Made by a program: the position numbers and the translations under genes. This document shows positions 45,223-56,682 of a stretch of DNA of 64,000 bases, in pieces; the stretch's first letter is position 1; each line of letters opens with the position of its first letter. The notes beneath the pieces are model-generated. The model searched no databases. It worked only from the letters and a program-made list of their open reading frames with translations, and had not been told where the DNA came from. Source of the DNA: Immersiella caudata (taxonomy: Eukaryota; Ascomycota; Sordariomycetes; Sordariales; Lasiosphaeriaceae). The DNA is taken from positions 806,001 to 870,000 of the forward strand of contig JAULSU010000002.1 of assembly GCA_030512335.1 (NCBI GenBank), in the 5' to 3' direction.

Positions 45223-47311
45223 TCATGGGTCCCAATTACCCCCTAACCCACCTCCCTGGGTATCCATCTTATAAAATCCACCCGCATACTCCAACAACCA
45301 CGCCTTCTCAATCTTTGTAATATCCCTAATAAACGTCTTCTCCCCCGTCTCCATAACCTCATGAAAAATAACCCAATCCGCCTTGCGATTGAACATGATG
45401 CTGCTCGGATGGGCATACAACGTAGTCGTCCCCGCCACGTTGCGAAAGGTCCCGTCCGCTTGCATCCGCGCGGCGTGCGCAAAGTACCCCGTCGTCAGAC
45501 ACCGTCGGATCTGCTCCGCCCGGTCTTCCGAGGCAGCGGGGTTAGTAGCTAGAGACTCGTCGACGACGACGCCGAAGCGCTCCACGTAGCGCTTCAGCTG
45601 CGCGCGGATGCTCACGGCGCGGGTCATGGCTTTGAAGTTGACCATGTTGTCGTGGCAGAATTTGGATTCCTTGCGGCCCTTTGTCACAAAGGCTTGGTAG
45701 ACGTTGAGGAGGGTGAGGTGGTCTCCCTCTTCGGTTGCAAACTTTCGCTTTGCGCTCTCGGTGCGCTTCTTTTCGCCATCGTACTGGATCCAGACGGTGC
45801 CGCCGAGGCTGGTCATGGCAGCGATGGTAAGAATCTCGCTGAGGCAACCAAACGCCGGTGCGGAGAGCAGCGTCTTGGCCATCATTGGTTCTACGGCGAG
45901 CTCCGCCATTCTGAGGCCGAGGGGCTTGGTGAGCTTGGCGTAGTCGTCGAGCGCGCCGAGGCTATAGAGCAGCTCCAAGGCGCGGATCATCAACTCGGCA
46001 GGGGGTGGTGTGAGGAAGTCGAAACGGAGGACGTTGTCGATGCCGAGGGCTTTGAGCTGGAGGATGAAGGGGGCGAGGTTGGAGCGCTGGATCTCGGGGA
46101 CGTTGGAATCAGGGAGGTCGTGGTAGGATTCTTCGGTGTACAGCCGGAAGCATTTTCCGGGTTTGATTCGACCTGCTCGGCCTCCGCGTTGTGTGGCAGA
46201 GGCTTTGGAGACGGGAGTGACAGTTAGGGATTCGATACCTGTGGACGGATCGTAGGCTCGTAGCTTGACGAAGCCACTGTCGACGACGTAGACGATGCCA
46301 TCGATGGTTACCGAGGCTTCGGAAATGTTTGTTGAGAAGATGACCTTTCGAAAGTTGACAGGCGCTTCGTCGAAGACGTACATTTGCTGTTCCGTTGAGA
46401 GCCCGGCGTACAGTGGTAATGGCAGGATGGAACCTGTGCCGGGAGGGAGTTTTTCGGATCGTTCTGACACCGTCTGCACTGCTTGGTCGATTTCTTCTCT
46501 CCCGGTTAGGAAAACAAGAATATCCCCCTTCGGCTCGTTCGTGTGGATGTCGAAAACGGTAGCCACAGCCTTCTCGAGGTAGTCCTCGGCTGGATTCTCC
46601 AGGTAAAGGATATCGATTGGATATGTCCTCCCCTCAAGGCTAATGATAGAGGCAACCTCTTTCTCCTCTGTCTCTGTTGGTTTTGTTTCTTCGCTGATCT
46701 CAGAGAAGAACTTGCAAAAGTCTTCAGCCTGAAGAGTTGCGCTGCTGATGATGATCCTAAGATCTGGCCTCTTCCTCCGAATCTTCTTGAGGAGCCCAAG
46801 TAGGATGTCAGTGCTGATGGACCTCTCATGGGCCTCATCAACCATGATGACAGAGTACCGGGAGAGCAACGGGTCGACCAGTGCTTCCCTGATGAGGAGA
46901 CCATCGGTGAGAAACTTGATGCGGGTGACGGAAGAGGTGACGTCTTCGAAGCGAATAGAATAGCCGACCTCTTTGCCTATCTCACATCCAACCTCTTCTG
47001 CAACCCTCATGGCAACTGTCGTTGCAGCTACGCGACGAGGCTGGGACATGCGTTAGCAGGGGTCCAGGATGAACCAACGAGAGACTCACCTGAGTGATGC
47101 CGATGATCTTTCCATCTGCACACCATCCTGCCTGCTCTAGATACTGAGGTATCTGTGTACTTTTGCCGGATCCAGTCTGGCCAACGACAATAGTTACTGG
47201 ATAAGTCTCGATTGTGTACAACAGGGCATCTCGGTGCTTGGCAATGGGGAGCAGAGCAGCTGGCTTATGCAGAGCAGGAATGAATGTTGAGCCGAGGTCA
47301 AGCTCGGCCAT
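45223..47311 (-). CDS. DHX35: DEAH-box RNA helicase, DHX35 type
   Basis: An ATP-dependent RNA helicase of the spliceosome-related DEAH/RHA family. Two exons (47090-47311, 45223-47040) give 679 residues, close to human DHX35 (703). Motifs in order: Walker A GQTGSGKST (residues 44-52), ITQPRRVAA spanning the intron, LTDG, DEAH at 142-145, SATL, FLTGREEID, ETSI-like EASVTIDG, and QRGGRAGR (motif VI, with Gly where many have Ala). The HA2 and OB-fold regions follow, including VPEIQRSNLAPFILQLKALG, EEGDHLTLLNVY, and the C-terminal FIRDITKIEKAWLLEYA. The degree of match along the C-terminus favours DHX35 over Prp2, Prp16, Prp22 or Prp43. An internal ATG at the exon-2 border (reading MSQPRRV) lies in the intron and is not the start. 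It is divergent from the DUF2293 gene. Confidence 0.94.
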
Positions 47312-48154
47312 CCTGGAGTGGCTTCACGATGCAAATAGAAGTTGCATCAGCTCCAAAGGTTGAATGACCTTTGCGAAGCAGCGGTTACGGCCGTGTTCCT
47401 CTCAGAGCTTAGTTGTTCCGTCTAGAAACGACAAGCACCGGAAAGAAAGGCTCTTCACGCTGGCTCGTGCACTACCAGCAGGTCAAAATAAAGTGCAGTG
47501 CAGCTACTGGAAACGACTTCGTCCTCAACTTCAGATAATGTTAAACCCCAAGTGCTGCGATCTTATTCGTCGTAAATCAAGGCTTCTCGTTGGTTGGGTG
47601 AACAACAGTGAATGCCCTGCCCGAGTGGGTGGAGTTGGTCATCCGATTTGCGACACGACTGTTGCCTTAGGCCGAAACTGCTAGAGAGCACAAAAACAGG
47701 TGACACCTCGCCCGGCTTTCGAGGTCGCCCCTTCCTCACGACGCGCGATCCATACACATCAACGGTGTGCTCCGCACAACTCCAACTTGTGCCCTGCTCA
47801 AGTGACGTGTTTCTGCCTTCCACGCGACGCCCTGCTGCCCGCGTCTGGACTTGCATCCGTCATCCTTGGTGTGCTGCTCAGGTCCAAACCTCTGGTCGAC
47901 TGCAGGATTGATTCCAAGTCACTCACTGCCGTATTTCCTTTCTCTTCTCTAGCCGTGCGCGTGTATTCATTTTCCATCGGCAAGTTCCTACCTTGCTGGA
48001 AAATTCACGTTTAGGCGCTTCTTTTTTTCCTCCAAGAAAGACTGGACCTCAGTGCATTTCACCGGGTCACCATTGTCACTGACTAACCTCCCCCTTCCCG
48101 ATCCTTGGCGCTTGAACCGCCCCTGTCATGGTGTGGCTGTAGTGGTCATTCAGG
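47312..48154. other. Divergent promoter between the DHX35-type and DUF2293 genes
   Basis: 843 bp between start codons. No gene-like frame and no element I can name with confidence. Confidence 0.6.
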
Positions 48155-51100
48155 ATGGGAAGAGAAAAGAAGGCAAAGGCCGGCCCGGGGGCTACCGCTG
48201 GCAGCTCCGCAAAGGACAGGCATAAGCGGGATCGCAAGGGCAATGTCATCGACTGGACAGCCCCTCTGCCCCCGGGCCTGAATGCCAGGCTTGACAAGCC
48301 AAAGCCCAGCTCCAAGCACAAGTCATGGTTCGAGTTCGTCGAAAACAAGGAAAAGAAGAAGAAACTCGAGTTCGAGGTAATGGAGCCTTGAAGGAGCGCC
48401 TCGAGACGCAGACCGTTGGACCATTGACGCCCGAGACTGATCCATTGCAGTTCACCGAAGACCGCCATCCGCCTCCAGGGTTTGAGTTTGTTCCCATTGG
48501 GAACCCGGCCTTGACGACAGCATGCAAGGAGCTCTCCCGTGAGCAGGGAGCGATGATCTTCATAGTCACGGTTTGTAAACCGCGTCGTCGCGCAACCCTC
48601 CATCACAGCAACAGTTCTGACGGAGCTCCCCTTCAGTCAACATATGGCCGCTTTTCGCGGACATTGAGCTTTCACCTCAACCGTGTGGGCCACCACATAC
48701 GACAGTCAATCGTCGAGCAAGCCCGCGAGTCTCTCGGGGATGGGCAGGATGTCCAAGTCACCGAGACGGACCTAGGCGTGCCTGAGCCGATTCCTGACAG
48801 GCAGGAAGACATTGACAAGCAGGCTGACGCGGCTATAAGGGACCTGTTTCCTCGCATTCCAAATACCGATCGCCAAGTGATCATCCAGCATGCGTTCAAC
48901 AAGGTGCGTTAAACTTCAACCTCTGGTGTTTGATCAGTAACTAGAACAGGCACACCGCAGGCAAACTTGAAGCAAAAGAATGGCGATCCGCCAGTCGGGC
49001 TTGCACCGGATATTACCCTGTCTCGCCGTGTTCAACTCGCCGTTCTTGCGCACATCCGACATAACCACACCAGATACGACCAGCTTTTGCGTGAGACATC
49101 CTACGTAAACGCCAGAAAGGCGGTAGAACCCCTTTGTCTCGACTTCCTGGTCAAGTGGCGAGGAGACGAAGAGACGGGTCGTGACCAGCTCGACGAGATC
49201 CTGTGCGAAGTTATTGTCATCTCCGACTCTGAGAGCGACGACGAGGACGATGATGATGATGACTCGGATTCGTCGGACACTTCTGTCTCCGGGGGAGCAC
49301 CTCTAGCTGAGCGGCCAGAGCCACCAGTTGGGCTTCCGGCCCCTGCCACAGACGCGTCGGTTCTCTCTGGAGCCACAAACCGTCGCGGTGAAAGCCATCC
49401 TCGAGCACTACATGCGCATGCTGGACGCAAGGCAAAAGTTGCGCGCAAGGATCGCCGGGCAGCGATTAGGAAAGAAAACCGTGGTTTCAGTCGTTATCAG
49501 GCTGCCCGGGACAGAGCGTGGCATGAGGCCATTGCGAGGCAACAGCAGCACGACGATAGGGCCCGTATGCGCGCAGCGACTGTCATGTCCATTGACGGGC
49601 CAAATGAGAATCAGCAGTGGCGATCACCAGAGCCGAGCTACAACCCCCGGGCTGTGATTGCTGACAGCTCAGAGCTACATCGTCCCCAGCCAGCCCCGTA
49701 TGGCGGTGCCTGGCCTATAGTTGGGTCAAGAGCTGCCTCTGGGCAGGCGCGTTTCCCGCCCCTAGACCTCAAGGATCACCTTGTCAGGTCAATCGAGCAA
49801 CCATACTCTCCGGAGACGTCTCAGTTTCCCGCGCAGTTTCATGATCGCCTACAAATAAACTCAGACTATGGTGAGAGCTATGCTCGGCCTCGGGCAGCGC
49901 CTGCTTTCCAGCAAACTAGTGCCAGACCGTACAATGAGACAGTACCAGAGAGATCCTACAACGAAGCTCCGGTCAGGGTCTACAATGAAGCGGTTCCCCA
50001 GGGCTACCAAGTTCGAGAGCAACCGGACTTTATCACCCTCCCACCCCGATACGAGGCAACACGGGCACCTGCGCCTATTCCGCACCAGGCCCCCGTGTCA
50101 GTGGTGGTAAGCTCCCAATCGAGGCATACGCAAAGAGGCTTCACACCCATAGATCTCACTGGCGACACGACTCCGTTGTCGGCATACCGAAACAGTCCAA
50201 CAGTTCTCCAAGACAGGCCAGTCCTTAGGTCGGCGGCCCGGCCGATCTGGATCGATGATGAGAATGACAATTTCAGGTCCACGAATCACCCCGTACTTGC
50301 TGAGAATCGTATGCCGAGAGCAGCGGCAACACATGCGCCGTATTCTGCTCCTGATGGCCGCCATCTTGAGATCAAGCGGGAGAGAAACTATTCACCCATT
50401 CCGGCGCACATGGACGGTCGAATCGCTCGGCAAGCTGACAACAGGGACGCGTCATCTGTCCATGTTCGAAGCTACGATGGTAGCCACGATGCCGACGTGG
50501 TAGAGATTGTACGGGTGACAAACAAGTTTCCTCGGCAGCACAACGATCCGACCCCGACAAGTCCGCAAAGGTATGAGCATCGTTCAAGGAACTACGATCC
50601 GCCTCGGGCTCTGGATGGAGACAAGCACGGATTCCCATCTGCGGCCTCGCCCCGTAGAATTGAGCGAGTAGTGGCCAGGATCGAAGAGCCGGTGTACCAC
50701 GACAGCGCGTTCGGCAGGCCAGCTGGCTATTCGGGAAGCTTCCCAGTGCAGCGACAGGAGCGAGTGGTGGGCATCGAGTATGTGCCTACTTCCCGCAGGT
50801 AAGAGTCATTTGCACCCTTGTTCTTGTGTTGATTAGGTACTTACCAGAACCAGTGGTGAAACCCGCACGTTTGCGGACCAGCCCCCCGTTTCTCGTTATG
50901 AAGCAGAGCGCACTATTCACGCGGATCAACCCGTCTCTCGGTATGGAGGATGCCCGGTCTATGTGGCCCAGCCTCCGGTCTCTCGTTACGAAGGAGAGCA
51001 GCCCATCTACACCGGTCAGCCTGTCGTTTCTCGTTACCAAGGAGAGCGACCTATTTACGCCGGTCAACCCCCGGTTTCTCCATACGAAGGAGAGCGCGTG

Positions 51101-51172
51101 GTATACAGGCAAGATGTCCCAGCATCAAGGACTTACGAAAACGGATATGCGCCTCGGTCCGACCACCCGTGA
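48155..51172 (+). CDS. DUF2293-domain protein with C-terminal tandem repeats
   Basis: A fungal protein of unknown function. Exons: 48155-48376, 48451-48570, 48637-48903, 48961-50798, 50848-51172, about 923 residues. The intron 48571-48636 is stop-free and in frame; I removed it because the segment reads as non-conserved. Without that intron the length is 945. The N-terminus is lysine-rich (KDRHKRDRKGNVIDW). The DUF2293 core includes PPPGFEFVPIGNP, LNRVGHHIRQSIVEQARE, TDRQVIIQHAF and SRRVQLAVLAHIRHNHTRYD, then LLRETSYVNARKAVEP and FLVKWRGDEETGRDQLDEIL. An acidic run (SESDDEDDDDDDSDSSD) follows, then about 500 disordered residues with degenerate YNEA repeats. The last exon encodes five repeats of QPPVSRYEGER type (50876-51109). 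The domain call is from the conserved block. The molecular role is unknown. Confidence 0.88.
50876..51109 (+). repeat. Coding minisatellite, five units of 48 bp (one of 42)
   Basis: Units at 50876-50923, 50924-50965 (42 bp), 50966-51013, 51014-51061 and 51062-51109. Each encodes a variant of (D/G)QPPVSRYEGERxIYxx. The frame is kept because every unit is a multiple of three. Confidence 0.9.
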
Positions 51173-51716
51173 CGCAGTCATCTCGATTATTGACGGCTTG
51201 AGGCAGGACTACAAAAAAATTGACGACTCGGCAATGCTGCAAGATAATGATAACGGATAGGTCAGCGACAAGAGTTGACAAGCCGGAAGGCATCCCTGGG
51301 GTTCGGGCCAGGGTCGGATAAGGCCTTTGACAGGTTTCTGGAGTTCGGTGCGCCGGGTATATATGTTGGGATTACATTGCAGGGGTTCAGGGCGGCAAGG
51401 ATTGCATCTTGGTTGCATTAGAGCGGCGTCGAAAGGTTCCAGTACGCTTTTGTATCAGGGTTCTGTAAATAGTTGCAGCACGAGGCTAGATGGCGGTTCG
51501 ATATGGCTAGGTGGTTCAGTCCAAGATGTGGATAGAGGCTTGCAAATGGCAGGTGTGTAGTGTACATAGCTGATGACTGCATGTGGTCTGGTCTGGTAGC
51601 TGTATTGATCACAGACAGCGAGCAGCACTGAGGGTATCATCAAGTCATTCAAGGAATTTGCAAGGAGCGCTGTATGCTGTGTTTCTGATTTATATGTGCA
51701 ATCCAATGAACGCCAA
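51173..51716. other. Convergent 3' flanks of the DUF2293 gene and VPS20
   Basis: 544 bp between stop codons with no gene-like frame. Confidence 0.6.
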
Positions 51717-52583
51717 TTATGCTAACATAGCCTGTCTCTCTGGCTGTTTCGAGGGCTCTTCTCGTGATGCCCCGACCTGTACCGCTTCGTGGGTTGGTAA
51801 CTTGGTGTCGGGCACATTTGGTAATGGCTGGACCGTGGCTCCAACGTACTCGGCTTCCAGCGCAGCGAGCTCCTCTTCCACTTCGTCCTCGTCCTGAGCC
51901 GACATGACGCCCCCTAGCATCTCGCTGACCTCCTGTTATGAGTTAGCCATGTCCAATCGATGTCTCATATGTTGCCGGGATCCACAGTCTCCTTGACTAG
52001 TAGTTGGGTCGGTAATGACAGCGAATTGTGGGTGCAGTTGAAAGTCAACGGTCTCACCTTCTGATACGCAATCGCATCCGCCGTCTCCCCCATCAACTTC
52101 TCCACGTGCTCTATCCCGCCCATCTCTGCGTGTATCTCCTGCAGCACCTTGGTCCCCTGCTGCAGACCAAACATCACATCTTTTTGTATCAGCGCGAATT
52201 CAACGCTGCTTGTGAGTTTCTCCAGTTGTTCGAGCTGGGCGTCTGTTTTGGCGAGTAGCGATTCTTGGTATTTCTTGCGGCGCAGGGCTAGGAGGGCACG
52301 CTTCTTGTCGTTTTGGGCAAGCATTTGCTTGGCGATGGCCGTTTCACGGTCGGTGAGGACGGTGATGCGGCGTTGGTATTGGTGGAGCTTGTCGCGTTGG
52401 ATTTTGAGGTCTAGGATTGCCCTGGGGGGAGTTAGTGTTGCTGGATTGACCCAACTGGCCGGATGACCGAGGCTGGATTGACTGCTTGGCCAGTGATGGC
52501 AGCGAATCTCTGTTGTTGTCTGATACAGCGAACAGGATGGCTTACTTGTCCTGCGCCGTTACACGGCTCGAGTTATTGCCCAT
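51717..52583 (-). CDS. VPS20: VPS20 (CHMP6), ESCRT-III nucleating subunit
   Basis: Links ESCRT-II to Snf7 polymerisation on endosomes during multivesicular-body sorting. Three exons (52546-52583, 52058-52421, 51717-51932) give 205 residues, normal for the family. It begins MGNNSSRVTAQDK: Gly2 with small residues fits the N-myristoylation signal known for VPS20. The N-terminal half is basic and helical (LKIQRDKLHQYQRRITVL, then NDKKRALLALRRKKYQESLL), followed by GTKVLQEIHAEMGGIEHVEK. The C-terminal half is acidic (QDEDEVEEELAALEAEY) and holds LPNVPDTKLP, which matches the MIM2 motif that binds the Vps4 MIT domain. The first exon carries almost only the lipidation signal. It is divergent from CUE5, a second gene of endosome and autophagy traffic. 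Confidence 0.94.
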
Positions 52584-53535
52584 CGCAACATGTGGGAGAG
52601 TGATTACGGCGTCGCGAGTGGGATTGTGGTGTTGCGAAGCGAAGGCCGTCAAGGCTGTTGTCGCTTGGAGACTCGGGGCACCTGGCCGTCGTGGTGTGTC
52701 GGAGTTGATTACGCACGAGACGTCACCGCACCTTATCGATGGAGGGGAAGACCCTAACCCTGGAACAGTAAAACACCAGAACAGCCTCACGATGTCAACA
52801 TCTCGGTGATATGATATTGATGAGAAGTGCATATTCCAAGAGATCTTAGCAGCCTCAATGGATCATCTTCATATTCACCAGTCATTATGCGGCATCTTTG
52901 CGCTGACCATTCGCCTGGCAAAGTGCACGTGGGTCTCGGCCGTTGCTCCTTCCCTCTCTCTGGCCCGACCCGTCATGTTGGGACAAATGAGGCCGGACCT
53001 TCCCTCTAAACACACATTTTCCCCAGACGCACCAGTGGGTTCCCACTAGCAACTTTCATGGCGCCCGAAATATCACGATGCAAAAGCCGACGCAAAAATA
53101 TCTTTCAACAACAAAAAAAGATGAGCTCCCCCGATAAGGTTCGAACTTATAGCCTCCAGATTAACAGTCTGACGCGCTGCCAATTGCGCCACGGGGGAGA
53201 AACAGCTGCTGTGAGCTGATTTGATGGACGAGAGGTTTGGCATAGTCGTATTTTACTCGGCTGTGTCAAGTTCTGAACTCGACTCTTGGTGGGGTGGGGT
53301 GGTGGTGGGGTCAGCTGCCTGCCTTATCGATTGCGGGCCATCGCTGTGGCTTGGTGAGGAGGAGGCCAGGGGCGACGTAATGCGACCCCAGCTCACATGC
53401 GACAACAAAGCAACTACCCATTATTCTTGAACTTCTACTCGCCACAATTTGCGCACTCTGTGGTCAACCAGATTCCATATTGCTTTTGTCTTTGTTGGTT
53501 CCATCGCTTCCGACACCGCTGATTAGAGTTCCATC
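52584..53535. other. Divergent promoter region VPS20-CUE5 with tRNA-Asn
   Basis: 952 bp between the two start codons. The only discrete element seen is the tRNA at 53126-53198. Confidence 0.6.
53126..53198 (-). tRNA. tRNA-Asn (anticodon GTT)
   Basis: 73 nt on the minus strand. The acceptor is TCCCCCG/CGGGGGA with discriminator G. The D-arm is GCGC-AATTGGCA-GCGC. The anticodon stem TCAGA/TCTGG encloses loop CTGTTAA (anticodon GTT). The T-arm is ATAAG-TTCGAAC-CTTAT. No intron. The A-run just before it on the plus strand reads as a T-run after the gene, as expected for a Pol III terminator. Confidence 0.96.
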
Positions 53536-54972
53536 ATGGCCGCACCAACCCCAGCCGATGCGGTAGGTGATCCTCCACTTTACCCGAACCCTGGACTTGT
53601 CCTGGAACCCTCCTCAAACCTGTGTGTCGCGAGTATACAGAACAGCTGATACGGCCACGATTTTGCAGCTCAAATCGAACCCGGTTTCTGTCGCCCCCGA
53701 ATCACCAACGACAGTACGACCCCTCGACATGGACGACGACGATGTGCAAGAGACCGGCGTGCTCGGCGACGACAACACCGTCAAGCTTACCGCTCCTGCT
53801 ACCTCTGCTACCTCTACCACACCGAATGCACCGGCCACAGAGGAGGCCCCGCCGCCAAAGCCCCCTCGCCCAGTCAACGAGACGCAGCAGAACCAGCAGA
53901 TGCTCCAGGAGGCCTTCCCGTCCATCGATATGGCAGTTATCAAGGCCGTTCTTACGGCGAGCCGCGGCCAGGTCGAACCAGCGTTTAACGCCCTGCTGGA
54001 GATGACCGACCCCGATGCCGTGCAGAATGACGTGCCCCCGCCACCGCCTCCGAGGCCTGTCGCCGATCCTGTGGGACCGACCTCGACGGCGCAGTCGCAG
54101 CTCGAGGCCGACGAGGAATACGCCCGCCGGTTGGCTGAGCACTACGAGAATGTCGGCGCCTACGAGGCGAGAACGGCAAACAACATGCACCGGGGCCCGC
54201 GCGGCCGTCAGCAAACGGGGCTGGGCCCCAACGACCAGGACGATGATCGGGAGCACAGCTTCTTGGATGATGACCTCCCAGTGATCAAGGAGAGCCTGCG
54301 CAAGGGCTTTGTGGAGACGCAGACCAAGGTCAACACGTGGTTCACTCAGCTCAAGAAGAAGCTTGACGAGCAGTTTGACGAGGATGACGAGCGGAACGGG
54401 CAGGGGAGCAGCTCATTTATGGGACGGCCGACGCGGGACCAGACGCGGAGAAGCAACGACTACGACCGCTACGACGCCGATCCCGAGCTTCTGAGCGATG
54501 ACTTTGCTGGAATGAAGTTCAACAGCGACGGAAGTAAGTGACCGATATCTCAGGCTGCGACTTTGATACTAACGGACTAGCTCCCGCCAACCGCGGATAC
54601 GGCAACCCGAATCTCTTCAAGCCCCCTCCGCCGTCCAAGTCGCCGAAGCCCAACGACGGCAGAAGAGTCGCATTCGCTGAGACGGTCGAGGACATTGATG
54701 CCTATAACGCATCTCCCAAGATCCCTCCCAAGGACGCTGCCCCGAGCTCGGGGAAGGCCAGCAAGTGGCAGCCACTCTCCACAGTGGAGCCAAGCCCCAT
54801 CGCCGAGAATGACCCGTTCAGTCTCGGCGATAGCGACGACGAGAGGGACGCAAAGGACAAGAAGGAGATCAAGCTGGAGGACAAGGACGAGGTGTTGAGA
54901 AAAGCGACGGCGGATGCCATGGCGGACAGCTTGGTGGACAATAAGCCCAAGGCAACCGGTGCGGATAAGTGA
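53536..54972 (+). CDS. CUE5: CUE5, ubiquitin-Atg8 adaptor with CUE domain
   Basis: Cue5 is the CUET adaptor that binds ubiquitinated proteins with its CUE domain and hands them to Atg8 for selective autophagy. Three exons (53536-53562, 53669-54533, 54581-54972) give 427 residues. The first coding exon is only nine codons (MAAPTPADA). The CUE domain is at about 79-121 (QQNQQMLQEAFPSIDMAVIK, ending in AFNALLEM with the di-leucine-like end). After a polyproline link comes ADEEYARRLAEHYEN and then a charged helix (VNTWFTQLKKKLDEQFDEDD). Residues 360-363 are WQPL, the same tetrapeptide as the Atg8-interacting motif of yeast Cue5, in a Ser/Pro-rich context. The tail is acidic/basic and disordered. 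The identical motif plus the single CUE domain makes this call firm. Confidence 0.93.
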
Positions 54973-56682
54973 GAAGCAGCGGACTAAGGCGGAAGGTGAT
55001 GTCGCTCATGTAGTCTTTCGTGTATTGTTTTCAGGCGAGCCCAGGAGCATACCCGGTGGATGGATACGATCTCAATACCAGACTGTTACATTCGGCTGAA
55101 CACTTGATGTCTGGTGAAAATCCGGTGCAGAGCGAGGTGACGCATTTGAGTTGAGCAAATCGATAAGCTGCACGTACGAATGTTGGAAGCTACCCCTCGG
55201 TAAACACCTGCCCCTCTGCCGCGGGGCCGTGACCCCACACCTACCAAAGCTGCTCGCAGGTTGAGCTCCATTGTTCTGCATGGATGGTGCCCAGATTCCA
55301 GTCCCCAATGGCTCTCAAGTTTCGTCAGCCTTGCGCATCGAGTGAAGAGCCCACGGGGGTAAATTGCGAATCCCTATTGGTCTACCGCCATCGAGCGATG
55401 TCTTCCCATATGCCTTCATCCCCTCAGTTCCCACAGGTCTCGTGAAGAAAATCCCAACAGGGCGGATTACCCAGGCGTTCCGGCGCTCCTTTTTGCTACC
55501 AACAGCCTTCCAGCAAGCCCTGCGCAACAGGTCGACCGCAGGTCCTCGAATTGCCGTTTCTGGTAGTCCCGTCGCCAGCGCGGCAGCCCACCGAGAGCCC
55601 AGCTTCCGGGCGTCGGCCATGACCCGGGGGTGATTTGCTTGACAAAGTTGCAGCTGGAGCGAGCACTGCTACCGCGCTTACTGGGAACCCCCCTAGCACT
55701 CAGACGGGGCCATCGAACGTCAACCCACTGTAGTGTCTCACATCTGTCGACTATTAGTGGGGTCTGGAACTTGGAGTTGCTCATCACGACCCCCCTCTGT
55801 TCAGGTCTTTCGTGCTCCGATAGCATAAGGGAAACCTAGGAGCCCACAGTATGGTTGTTTCCCTGCGTCATATTACCTCAACGGATAGAACCCGGCCCTT
55901 CGGCACCTAACAACCCCTTATCCGACCCGTATCGTCGTCACTAGGGGCATCCAAGCCCAGAAGCGGTTCCAAGCGAATGGGCGTGCTCGCAACAGGCATA
56001 AACCCTCCAACCTGTGACGACAGCCCCCAGCCAAAGTCCCGCGACTCATAACACCGTCTTCGGGAAGCTCTGACCCCCACATAGGCTGTGTTCCCTGCTC
56101 TTCCCGGGACCATACGAGCAGAGACCTACCACCCATCAGCTGTGACCCATAGCTCGATGTAAGTGACTCCGCTGTCTACTTCATCCACCCTCTCCCTTCA
56201 CCATCGAGGTCAGGGCAGGCAAGCGCCAGGGACTACGACCCCTTCTTTTGCTCTGCAACACATTTTTGGTGGGGTTCCCCTGCCGTCACAAAACTCTACC
56301 AGACGGTTTGGTTGCATGAGCCTCGCCGTTGCAAGGGTGCTGCATCGTGCCTCTTATACGCACCCAGGAAGAGACGCTCGCTCGCTAGCCAGTCCCTCAA
56401 GAATACCGAATCGTCGGACACGCCCTACCCACCACGTCTCACTTCCACTTATCTCCCACGTGCTGGAACAAAGTCAAACCTCCTGCACCCAGCTCGTCCA
56501 GCCATTCATCACGCAATCCCACAACACATACCAGCCAGGCTCACCGCAGACCCGGATCTGCATGCAGCCACTGCCGACGTGTCTGACCTGTCCATCGACA
56601 GATCCCTTATTCAGCCACCCAGGAAGGGTTTGATTGGAACGAACCTGCATGTTCCCAGGCCCCTTGGCCTCCCCGCTCCATC
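54973..56682. other. Long upstream region and leader of NUC-2
   Basis: 1.7 kb without a supportable gene. Overlapping frames of about 100-156 codons occur on both strands with no family features. A CACGTG site is listed separately. Confidence 0.6.
56457..56462. promoter_or_regulatory. CACGTG, possible NUC-1/Pho4 site
   Basis: One perfect CACGTG palindrome sits about 220 bp before the split NUC-2 start codon. NUC-1/Pho4 bHLH factors of the phosphate regulon bind CACGTG. A single 6-mer could be chance. Confidence 0.3.

Noticed and set aside
46982..47089. ATG giving MSQPRRVAA as the helicase start
   Set aside because: This ATG lies in the intron just before exon 2. Using it would remove the Walker A motif encoded in exon 1.
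53702..54256. 184-codon frame antisense to CUE5
   Set aside because: It is a shadow of the well-supported CUE domain exon.
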